Of a stretch of 40,274 nucleotides of DNA, positions 33,941 through 40,274 are shown piece after piece. Source of the DNA: Nitrospira sp. CR1.3 (GTDB taxonomy: Bacteria; Nitrospirota; Nitrospiria; Nitrospirales; Nitrospiraceae); the NCBI GenBank assembly GCA_014055525.1, contig WIAH01000025.1, positions 1 through 40,274 on the forward strand, given 5' to 3'. Below the pieces are notes generated by a model. It worked only from the letters and a program-made list of their open reading frames with translations, was not told the DNA's origin and searched no databases. The stretch's first letter is position 1. Every line of letters starts with the position of its first letter. The translations under genes were made by a program, and so were the position numbers.

Positions 33941-35253
33941 TAGTGCTTATGCTCCTCTTGCTGAGGAGAGGGCGTGACCGCGGCGATGGCAGTCGGGACT
34001 TTCGGCCGCAATTGCGTGAGCGAATAGGCGCCCTGAGTAACAACCACATCTCCCGGTGCCAGCCCGCCAAGGACTTCCACCACCTGATCATTGGAAAGAC
34101 CGGGCGTGATGTCCTGCTTTTTGTAAGCGTCGCCCGATTTGATAAAGACAAAATGCATCGGCCCACTCTGCACCACTGCCGACATCGGCACAACCACCGC
34201 CGTCTTTTCCTCCCGCAATACAATGGCAAGGTCAACGAACATGCCGTCGCGGAGCATGCCGTCCTTGTTGTCGCACTCGATGAGGACGTGCGCAGTGCGC
34301 TTAACGGGGTCCAGCGCCGGACTGATGAACTTGATTTGCCCCCCAACCAGGAAGGTCGGCTGCGCGGGAATCCGAATCCGAACCGCGTCGGACGAACGCG
34401 ATGCGACGCGCGGGATCAAGGACTCCGGCAACTCGCCTTCGATCTGAACGACACTGTAGTCGGCAACGGACAAGAGCGTCTCTCCGGCGGCAGCCCAATG
34501 GCCGGGACGAGCGGTGCGTTCAACGACGACTCCGTCGGCCGGTGCGACAAGACGCAGCAGGTTAATCGGTTGGGTATCGGACAGCTCCGCTCGTACGGAA
34601 TCCGCCTGCGCCCCAACGCTGTCACGAGACCATCGTAGGGCCTGCTGCCTGAGGACCGCGATTTCCTTAGTGGTTACCTCTAAGTCAACGGCCTTGAGCT
34701 TGGCCTCGCCTCTTGCTCGAAGCGCGACCGACCGCCGCTCGGAAACCGCATTGATCGGGACCACACCGTCGCCAGCCGACTTGACGCGATGCAATTCCGC
34801 TTCGGCCAGGGCGGCGGTCTCGTCGGCGTTTTGGGCTTCAACGTGAAGCTGTTGGACTCGCCCTTCACCGCGAACGACATCGAGCAGCAGCCTGGCCAGC
34901 TCCGGCGAATCGATTTCGACCAGAAGATCGCCTTGGTGTACTACGCTCCCCACCTGGACATGTACCGCGAGCACCTTACCAGCCGTTAGAGTTGAGATGG
35001 TCCAGTGCCGGTCGGGGGCCGCGCGGACCAGCCCCGTGAGGGCCAACACGTCTTCAACGGCGCCGAAATCGACCTCCGCGGTCTTGAGGCCGATATGCGC
35101 CGCAGTCTCGGGCGAGACCTGACGAGGCGAATCCAAGTCGAACGCCCCGACCTCTTTGTCACCGTGACCTTCGTGTGCGAAAGCGACACCGATCCCGCCC
35201 AACAGCAAGACCAATCCGACACTAATAATGCCATTCCAGGACGACGAGCGCAT
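33940..35253 (-). CDS. CzcB-like RND efflux periplasmic adaptor
   Basis: A 437-residue membrane-fusion protein and first gene of the second efflux operon. After a signal peptide (LLLGGIGVAFA) come HEGHG and the CzcB-like N-terminal domain (IGLKTAEVDFGAVED). The lipoyl/barrel-sandwich halves follow (TAGKVLAVHVQVGSVVHQGD; LVAPADGVVVERTARPGH), with an alpha-hairpin between them, then the beta-barrel and membrane-proximal domains (DGMFVDLAIVL). It ends in QQEEHKH. GGAGG with eight bases of spacing selects the ATG at 35253. It is divergent from the ECF sigma gene across a 240-base promoter region. Confidence 0.85.
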   Translation of the reverse strand: MRSSSWNGIISVGLVLLLGGIGVAFAHEGHGDKEVGAFDLDSPRQVSPETAAHIGLKTAEVDFGAVEDVLALTGLVRAAPDRHWTISTLTAGKVLAVHVQVGSVVHQGDLLVEIDSPELARLLLDVVRGEGRVQQLHVEAQNADETAALAEAELHRVKSAGDGVVPINAVSERRSVALRARGEAKLKAVDLEVTTKEIAVLRQQALRWSRDSVGAQADSVRAELSDTQPINLLRLVAPADGVVVERTARPGHWAAAGETLLSVADYSVVQIEGELPESLIPRVASRSSDAVRIRIPAQPTFLVGGQIKFISPALDPVKRTAHVLIECDNKDGMLRDGMFVDLAIVLREEKTAVVVPMSAVVQSGPMHFVFIKSGDAYKKQDITPGLSNDQVVEVLGGLAPGDVVVTQGAYSLTQLRPKVPTAIAAVTPSPQQEEHKH

Positions 35254-35305
35254 AAAAAACACCTCCGCTCCCTTACGAGCCTTAGGTCGATGGCAACAGT
35301 CCTCT

Positions 35306-35335
35306 TTGCTATTGGATGCACAGCCCTGTTAGAAT
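35306..35335 (+). promoter_or_regulatory. Possible promoter for the sigma/anti-sigma operon
   Basis: TTGCTA (35306-35311) and TAGAAT (35330-35335), separated by 18 bases, match vegetative -35 and -10 hexamers reasonably. They lie about 160 bases upstream of the sigma gene in the divergent gap. Chance matches are common. Confidence 0.3.
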
Positions 35336-35494
35336 CTTCCCGCCATGGCCAGCTAATGTTGAATGGCGGTGTGAAAAGATGGTCTGGGAGGGTGGGCTTG
35401 GGTGGTCCACGCATAAGCTGGCTCGGCGACGGGATTAAGCGATCGGACGTGTGCCTTACCCGGTCTGGCTTGGCGATCCGCTCTTGCCCATGGA

Positions 35495-36070
35495 ATGACC
35501 ATGACCGACGCTGAATTGATCAAGGGATGTAAATGCGGTGATCGTGAGGCCCAACACGAGTTGTACGTTCGCACCTCCGAGAGGATTTACGGCCTCCTTT
35601 TGAGGATGACGCGTAATCCAGATGCGGCCTTTGACCTCGCCCAGGACGCTTACTTGCGAGCATTCAGCCGAATCGGGCAGTTCAACGGGGACTCTTCGCT
35701 CGGGACATGGCTTTACCGAATCGCCGTTAACGAAGCCCTCCAATTCATGCGGCGTAGAAGCACGCTGCCACTGCTTTCAGAGGGTTCTCTGTTAGAGGCG
35801 CCGGCCCCGAGCGAGGGCGAATGCATCACGACACGGATGGATGTGAATGCAGCCCTGGACCTCCTCGATACGAGCGATCGGACGATTCTTATCCTCCGCT
35901 ACCAAGAGGGCTTGGATTATCGGGAGATTGCCGGCGTGCTGGATTGTGCTGCGGGGACGGTGGCTTCACGGCTTAACCGTGCCCGAGACCGGTTACGACA
36001 GGTTTTAGGCGGCGGATATGAAATTTCGGAAGAAATGGCGGAGGCCAAGCATCTAACGGATGCGGAGTGA
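35495..36070 (+). CDS. ECF (RpoE-type) RNA polymerase sigma factor
   Basis: A 191-residue extracytoplasmic-function sigma factor. Region 2 is clear (LYVRTSERIYGLLLRM, DLAQDAYLRAFSRIGQFNG, LGTWLYRIAVNEALQFMR). Region 4 has the helix-turn-helix DYREIAGVLDCAAGTVASRLNRAR. Two ATGs stand two codons apart at the start (35495, 35501) with no strong ribosome binding site. The anti-sigma gene follows 70 bases later. Divergence from the metal efflux operon suggests that the operon and the downstream envelope proteins are its targets. Confidence 0.88.
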   Translation: MTMTDAELIKGCKCGDREAQHELYVRTSERIYGLLLRMTRNPDAAFDLAQDAYLRAFSRIGQFNGDSSLGTWLYRIAVNEALQFMRRRSTLPLLSEGSLLEAPAPSEGECITTRMDVNAALDLLDTSDRTILILRYQEGLDYREIAGVLDCAAGTVASRLNRARDRLRQVLGGGYEISEEMAEAKHLTDAE

Positions 36071-36140
36071 ATCCGCGCGGTTACGACGCCTTCAACGGGT
36101 GCCTTCAGCCCGCTGACGGTGCGGTTAGAGCGGTATTATC

Positions 36141-37007
36141 ATGAACTGCCACTCAGTGAGAGAATCGCTCGGCGCTTACCTCGATGGGGAATTGCCAGTC
36201 GATGCCTGCGCGCCCTTCGAAGCGCATCTCGCCGGATGCCTGGCATGTACCTCAGAATTGGAAATTATGCGCTCGGTCACGGAGTCGATAGCGAAATCGG
36301 CAGCAGTTCAGGTCCCAGCACGACTTTGGACCGAAATCGATCGTCGACTTGACCGTCCCGTTCAACGAGAGCTCACACCGAGGAACCGATTCTTGCGCGT
36401 TCGTCGCTACGCGCTCGCCGCGAGCGTCTTGATCGCGGTGGGGCTTGGAGCATGGGCGTTTCTTCCGCTCGGGGGTGGCGCTTCCGTCGCGAGAGCTTCA
36501 ACGGTCGACTTCAGCATGCTGCTCGACACTCTACCAAACGACGCAGTCGCAGCATTTGAGAAGTTCTTGAACCGATACAATGCCCGGCCGGTATTAGCAT
36601 CGGAAGCAAAGAACTCGGCACCTCAGTTAGACTTCGAGATCCCCGCCACGTTGCCGGGTGGTTTTCGTTTAGAAAAGGCCTACACATTACGATTCGGCGA
36701 TGAAACTGGCGCTGCCGCACGCTACTCGCGTGATGGCGAGTTCCTTGGAGTGATCTTTCATCGGCCCGTCCATCGCGAGGAATTTGGAACGCACAAGGAC
36801 TACGAGTGTGCGATCGGCAATCATCGTGGTCACGCAGTGGCTGTTGGGGAATGGAAGCTCGTGCATGTGACGGATGCGTCGACCTGCCATTGCGTCTTGA
36901 GCAAGCTGGACGACCGCTCTGAATTGCCGGAGATTCTCAAGGCCGTTGCGCCGCGCTCGATGCCTCAGTCACATTCGGAGGAGCAATCCCATGGGCATGG
37001 CTCGTAG
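36141..37007 (+). CDS. Zinc-finger anti-sigma factor with Cys/His-rich sensor domain
   Basis: A 288-residue membrane anti-sigma factor. The cytoplasmic ZAS domain has H29-x3-C33-x2-C36 (EAHLAGCLACT), which holds the partner sigma factor. One transmembrane helix spans about 90-110. The periplasmic part (about 115-288) contains YECAIGNHRGHAV, a late CHC (STCHCVL) and a His-rich tail (SHSEEQSHGHG), all possible metal ligands. Metal binding there could release the sigma factor, as proposed for other metal-responsive ECF pairs. Its last 17 bases overlap the next gene. Confidence 0.8.
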   Translation: MNCHSVRESLGAYLDGELPVDACAPFEAHLAGCLACTSELEIMRSVTESIAKSAAVQVPARLWTEIDRRLDRPVQRELTPRNRFLRVRRYALAASVLIAVGLGAWAFLPLGGGASVARASTVDFSMLLDTLPNDAVAAFEKFLNRYNARPVLASEAKNSAPQLDFEIPATLPGGFRLEKAYTLRFGDETGAAARYSRDGEFLGVIFHRPVHREEFGTHKDYECAIGNHRGHAVAVGEWKLVHVTDASTCHCVLSKLDDRSELPEILKAVAPRSMPQSHSEEQSHGHGS

Positions 37008-37854
37008 GGTTTTCTCGATAAGTACTCGAACGATGCAACGCCTCTCGTCAGGAAGTTTTCGTGCAACACTGCACGTTTCGATTGTGATCCTGGTTGCACT
37101 CACTGTTTCGGCGCCGGGATGTGGCTTGCTTGCGAACCTGCCTTTCTTGGCCGGGCTTGTTCCCGGTGCTTCCAAAATCGATGTGGTGACCAAGCGACGG
37201 GGTTGCTCGGAATTCAGTCAGACAGCGGTTTTGACCGTGGTCGCGCCGGAACAAAACGGCACCTATCAGTGGTTTTTCACTGACGGCACTGTGCAGATCG
37301 GACCAACCATTGTACACACCTTCGAGAACAAGGGGCCGCAAAAGGTTCAACTTGTTTTCGGTGCGGAGTCCCAAGAAATTATCGTTCACATCCCGGTTCA
37401 GGGCGATCCAGACGGAGGGCCAGACCCCTTTGGTGACACCTGCCTGCCATCTGCGGGCGAGTTGCACGTGCAGCAAGGCACAGCGGTGAACTATCGAGAC
37501 CTACCGCCGGCATCGGGTCCGCACTACTCGGTGAATGGCGTTGCTCCGACTGCCCCCGGATTTTACCCGGACCCCGTGCGCCCCGAAGTATGGGTACATA
37601 ACCTGGAGCACGGCGACATCGTGATTCTGTTTGACTGCCAAGGAGACTGCGATCCTGTACTTCTTCAATCCCTTCAGGGTTTCTTTAACTCCACCGTTTC
37701 ACACAAATTGGTGATTACACGCTTTCCCGGCCTGCCGTCTCCCATCATGGCCATCGCTTGGCAGGTGCAGCGTAGTTTTGACTCATTCAACGCCGCCGAG
37801 CTGAGGGCATTCCATGATCGTCGCGTTGGACAAGCTCCCGAAGGGGGCGAATAG
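36991..37854 (+). CDS. DUF3105-family lipoprotein
   Basis: A 287-residue lipoprotein. A long basic N-terminus leads to a hydrophobic stretch and lipobox APGC44. A PKD/Ig-like beta segment (about 60-130) precedes the DUF3105 domain: YRDLPPASGPHYSVNG, VHNLEHGDIVILFDC and a closing amphipathic part. The conserved HxxxxEH pattern (WVHNLEHG) could bind metal, but no activity is established for the family. GGAGGAG before the ATG at 36991 sets the start, inside the anti-sigma gene's end, so it is in the sigma operon. Confidence 0.78.
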   Translation: MGMARRVFSISTRTMQRLSSGSFRATLHVSIVILVALTVSAPGCGLLANLPFLAGLVPGASKIDVVTKRRGCSEFSQTAVLTVVAPEQNGTYQWFFTDGTVQIGPTIVHTFENKGPQKVQLVFGAESQEIIVHIPVQGDPDGGPDPFGDTCLPSAGELHVQQGTAVNYRDLPPASGPHYSVNGVAPTAPGFYPDPVRPEVWVHNLEHGDIVILFDCQGDCDPVLLQSLQGFFNSTVSHKLVITRFPGLPSPIMAIAWQVQRSFDSFNAAELRAFHDRRVGQAPEGGE

Positions 37855-38130
37855 GATATATCGGAAACGATACGCCCAGACCACGTCTGGACCGACCGGT
37901 TTCGATCGGCTCGCGCGTTTCACAGCCGAAACCTCGTCGCCACAAAAATGTGGAAGTTTCCACACGGCTTCGAGGAAAAACACCCTCCCGATGGTCAGAC
38001 TGGGCGTACAGAATCGCTCGTAGGAGGCGAGGCATCTGGCATGCGAATTGCCGGAGGCAATTGTCAATTGTAGATAACCCGTGAGTTCGGATTCGGCAAG
38101 CGTCAATTCAGACCGTTGGGAGTCTAAAAA
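37855..38130. other. Intergenic region with two short palindromes
   Basis: TGTGGAA and TTCCACA (37949-37964) are perfect arms around GT. AATTGCC and GGCAATT (38045-38061) flank GGA. CCAGAC/GTCTGG (37877-37891), just past the DUF3105 stop, is a small hairpin. None has a U-run. The first two could be operators for the methionine-rich lipoprotein gene. No ORF is convincing here. Confidence 0.4.
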
Positions 38131-38829
38131 ATGATGGGTGTCAAAAAATTCTTAATCGGCGTGGTTCTCTGTAACGGCTGCCTAGCCCTTTGCGCATGTA
38201 CGACCGGAGGACTCTGGAGTCTGCTCAATCTCACCGAACCGGCAGGCCTTTCGGCTGCCATCGCATCGAAGGCTGAAGCTGTTGGTCGTCAAATGGGAGG
38301 CCCCGGTGGATTCGGGGGCGAGATGATGGATGGATATGCCGGTCACATGCCGCAACACATGGGCTTTCACAGTGATTCGAATCTGGTCGGAACTGGCGCG
38401 CCAATGATGGTTGGATTGTCGAACGAATCCGGCCAGGACGGCGTGTTTCATCTTTCCTACGTCTCGAGCCAAATGGGTGCAACCGAACAGATGATGGACG
38501 TAACCGTTGCCGGGGGAGGGGAAGTGACCGTTCAGATGCCGTGTTCAGAGATCGTGGGAATGGGGCCCATGGAAATGCCGGGCCAGCCCGGATGTCATCT
38601 TGCTGATGGGCAGCCGGTAGGCAACGCGATGTCCACGCCAGGATTCATGGGGATGAACTACTCCTGCGGCGAAGAGTACGCGTTTCGCCTTATGGCAGAC
38701 ATCAATGATCTGGACGGGGATGGAGATCTTCAGGAACTCATCATCATGAGTCAGGCGATGGAGCAGTTCATGAAGGTTAGTTTTCCAATGGGGATGGGTT
38801 CGATGATGGGCAGCATGATGGGATGGTAA
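38131..38829 (+). CDS. Methionine-rich lipoprotein
   Basis: A 232-residue lipoprotein with a Cys-rich lipobox region (LCNGCLALCAC). By count 29 residues are Met (about 12.5%), clustered as GGEMMDGY, HMPQHMGFH, GMGPMEMPG and a closing MGMGSMMGSMMGW. Met and His clusters of this kind are typical of exported Cu(I)/Ag(I) binders. The middle has a beta-rich feel and an Asp-rich loop (DLDGDGDLQEL) that could hold calcium. I recognise no family. It follows the ECF and DUF3105 genes and is probably under the same metal stress control. Confidence 0.7.
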   Translation: MMGVKKFLIGVVLCNGCLALCACTTGGLWSLLNLTEPAGLSAAIASKAEAVGRQMGGPGGFGGEMMDGYAGHMPQHMGFHSDSNLVGTGAPMMVGLSNESGQDGVFHLSYVSSQMGATEQMMDVTVAGGGEVTVQMPCSEIVGMGPMEMPGQPGCHLADGQPVGNAMSTPGFMGMNYSCGEEYAFRLMADINDLDGDGDLQELIIMSQAMEQFMKVSFPMGMGSMMGSMMGW

Positions 38830-38900
38830 ATCCGGCTGTGACTTATTTAGCACGCGGCACGGGCAATATGAACTGATTCCGGGAAACCGGGAGGAGCAGC

Positions 38901-39932
38901 ATGTTCATCGCAAAGTCTTCCGCAATCGCTCTCAGGTACAGCATCTACGCCTTCGTGCTCGCCCTGCTCGCTCACCGCCCCGCGTTGGCGCAATGCGGCG
39001 GTGGCGGCGGAATGTCTTGTGGCGGACATTCGATGTCAGGCCTCGGCATGGGACACGCAAGTCATTCCAGCGGACTTTCAAACGGGCATTCGCCAACGGG
39101 CCATGCTCCGGGAACCCCTTATCTTAGTACGATCAGAAACCATACGTGGGGCGGTGCGGCGGCCAGTAATTGGATGTTGCCAAACGGACACCGCACTCAT
39201 GGTGGGCAAGGTGGTCCCGAGAGTTCTCCCGGTTGGTTGAGTACCCCGTTCGGATTCCGCCAAACCGGCTCGCGCCCCTTCAACGGCTTGGCGAATCCAA
39301 CCATCCGCGGCCGTGCATCTACCGCATTTCGCACGTCATTGCCCGGACATTCGATGAGCCACTGGAATGGCACAGGCACTTCAGGAGGTCGGATTTCTCC
39401 TGGCGTCGAAGATCGTGCACCGGTTGCATTGCCGCGACTTCAACGGGCGATATCATCATCCTCTCTGCTCTCTCGATTACCATCAGCAGACTCTGCCGGA
39501 ATCCCGATCGACAATCACTCGGCCCATCAACCCCATCTGGATCTGATGTCGGAATCGTCCCCGGGTTGGGCCACAAAATTACGGGGTCAGGCACAGTCGA
39601 ATTTGTCCTTGCTGGATTCCTTTGGGCTCCGATCGCGAGTTCGACCTGACCAAACGATATTGCCAACGTCTCGCGTCAGTGCTTTAAGTTCATCCCATGC
39701 GAGCCACTCACGGCCGAACTCAAGTGCTCGACTTGAAGTAGGCGTTCCTCCGACGAACGACTATACGTTTGGCCGGGCATCAGGTACGCTTCCGGTTTTC
39801 AGGTCTTCGTTGGACGGTTTCAGCGCCATCGAGTTGCCGGCAACTGGTGGCTTGGAAGCATTCATGGCCCGAACTCGCAAAGTCCAAACCACTCACCCAG
39901 AGAACGAGCCCTCAACGCAAACTGGAATGTAA
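38901..39932 (+). CDS. Secreted Ser/Gly/His-rich low-complexity protein
   Basis: A 343-residue exported protein. A signal peptide ends near ALAQ, then Gly/Cys/His-rich sequence (CGGGGGMSCGGHSMSG, GMGHASHSS) passes into long Ser/Pro/Thr-rich sequence with no domain I recognise. The N-terminal Met, Cys and His again suggest metal binding; the rest is probably disordered or a wall or matrix component. GGAGGAG precedes the ATG at 38901. Coding is supported by the signal peptide, start site and uninterrupted length. Function is unknown. Confidence 0.6.
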   Translation: MFIAKSSAIALRYSIYAFVLALLAHRPALAQCGGGGGMSCGGHSMSGLGMGHASHSSGLSNGHSPTGHAPGTPYLSTIRNHTWGGAAASNWMLPNGHRTHGGQGGPESSPGWLSTPFGFRQTGSRPFNGLANPTIRGRASTAFRTSLPGHSMSHWNGTGTSGGRISPGVEDRAPVALPRLQRAISSSSLLSRLPSADSAGIPIDNHSAHQPHLDLMSESSPGWATKLRGQAQSNLSLLDSFGLRSRVRPDQTILPTSRVSALSSSHASHSRPNSSARLEVGVPPTNDYTFGRASGTLPVFRSSLDGFSAIELPATGGLEAFMARTRKVQTTHPENEPSTQTGM

Positions 39933-39940
39933 TGCTCGCT

Positions 39941-39977
39941 GCGCCGATGGTTTCTGTCGCAAGGCCGGAATCGGCGC
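39941..39977 (+). terminator. Hairpin after the Ser/Gly-rich gene (possible terminator)
   Basis: GCGCCGAT (39941-39948) and ATCGGCGC (39970-39977) form a perfect 8-bp stem, nine bases after the stop codon. The tail (ATCCGTTTCGC) has only a weak T-run. Confidence 0.45.
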
Positions 39978-40104
39978 ATCCGTTTCGCATCTTTGGAACG
40001 TTTATATACTGTTTCGTGCCCAGAGACGATGAAAATAGGCCGTGGGTGGTGACTTGCGTTTCGACTTGCGCTATTCTGGCCTCATGAAACACCGTTTGTT
40101 TCAC

Positions 40105-40274
40105 TGACCTTCCCCCCAGAAACTGATCCAGGTCCTGAGTTAGGATTGGGGCTTGGATCAAGGAGGAAGGGTCATGAGCAGGAAGCGATTCAAGGCGGAG
40201 GAGATCGTCAACAAGCTTCGTGAGGCGGATGTGTTGATTGCTCAGGGTCGATCGGTGGCGCAGGCGAGCAAGCA
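40105..40274 (+). mobile_element. IS3-family insertion sequence, left end
   Basis: TGACCTTCCCCCC at 40105-40117 looks like a terminal inverted repeat, about 70 bases before the OrfA start. Just outside, TGAAACA (40085-40091) and TGTTTCA (40097-40103) form a small inverted repeat that may have been the target. The right end lies beyond the window. Confidence 0.6.
40174..40274 (+). CDS. IS3-family transposase OrfA (partial)
   Basis: The ATG at 40174, preceded by AAGGAGGAAGG, opens a frame reading MSRKRFKAEEIVNKLREAD and then VLIAQGRSVAQASK. This is the N-terminal helix-turn-helix of OrfA in IS3-type elements. It runs off the window edge. Confidence 0.85.
   Translation, partial: MSRKRFKAEEIVNKLREADVLIAQGRSVAQASK

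Noticed and set aside
1..40274. CRISPR arrays, tRNA or rRNA genes
   Set aside because: No regularly spaced repeats and no tRNA- or rRNA-like sequence were noticed on reading; not tested with software.

Overview
The window looks like a metal-handling accessory region of a Planctomycetota-type bacterium, perhaps Phycisphaerae-like. The host guess rests on GC-rich sequence and on two secreted proteins (113-1789 and 18514-20133) that end in dockerin-like calcium loops of the form GDMN-x-DG, a tail typical of that phylum. It is an inference. Both window ends are insertion-sequence material: the C-terminus of an IS5-type transposase at 3-116, and the left end plus OrfA start of an IS3-type element from about 40105.

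Layout. 113-1789 is a secreted M14 carboxypeptidase, followed by a truncated metal-efflux adaptor remnant on the minus strand. 2342-4485 holds a divergent pair: a membrane-bound SpoIIE/RsbU-type phosphatase and a degenerate receiver protein. 4682-8771 is a run of small plus-strand genes: a DsrE-like secreted protein, a His/Met-rich lipoprotein, a CBM48-like protein, two unknowns, and three YHS/TRASH-type metal-binding proteins, one with three tandem domains. 8994-16985 is a CusBA-type Cu(I)/Ag(I) RND efflux operon with an unusually large CusA, an MgtC-like protein, a four-helix membrane protein and a methyltransferase. 16978-20133 has a Cys-rich lipoprotein, a convergent CbiX-like lipoprotein behind a near-perfect Fur-type palindrome, and a galactose-oxidase-like radical copper oxidase with all its copper ligands.

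20270-22145 (minus) pairs a restriction-endonuclease-like protein with an AhpD/peroxidase-related protein. The AhpD gene is interrupted by an in-frame TGA exactly at the second cysteine of its CxxCxxxH motif. An 8-bp hairpin with a GGUC loop follows, so it is best read as a CxxU selenoprotein. 22245-25197 (minus) has a trypsin-like lipoprotein, a small heavy-metal-binding lipoprotein and a polysaccharide export protein with a His-rich insert.

25971-35253 (minus) is a second RND metal-efflux operon: adaptor, pump, two tandem paralogous secreted proteins (one with an inserted heavy-metal-binding domain), a TRASH plus NTF2-like protein, a TolC-type channel, and a translationally coupled 38-residue hydrophobic protein. 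Divergent from it are an ECF sigma factor and its zinc-finger anti-sigma factor (35495-37007), then a DUF3105 lipoprotein, a methionine-rich lipoprotein and a Ser/Gly/His-rich secreted protein. The common theme is extracytoplasmic binding, sensing and export of soft metals, most likely copper or silver, with periplasmic redox and copper enzymes nearby.
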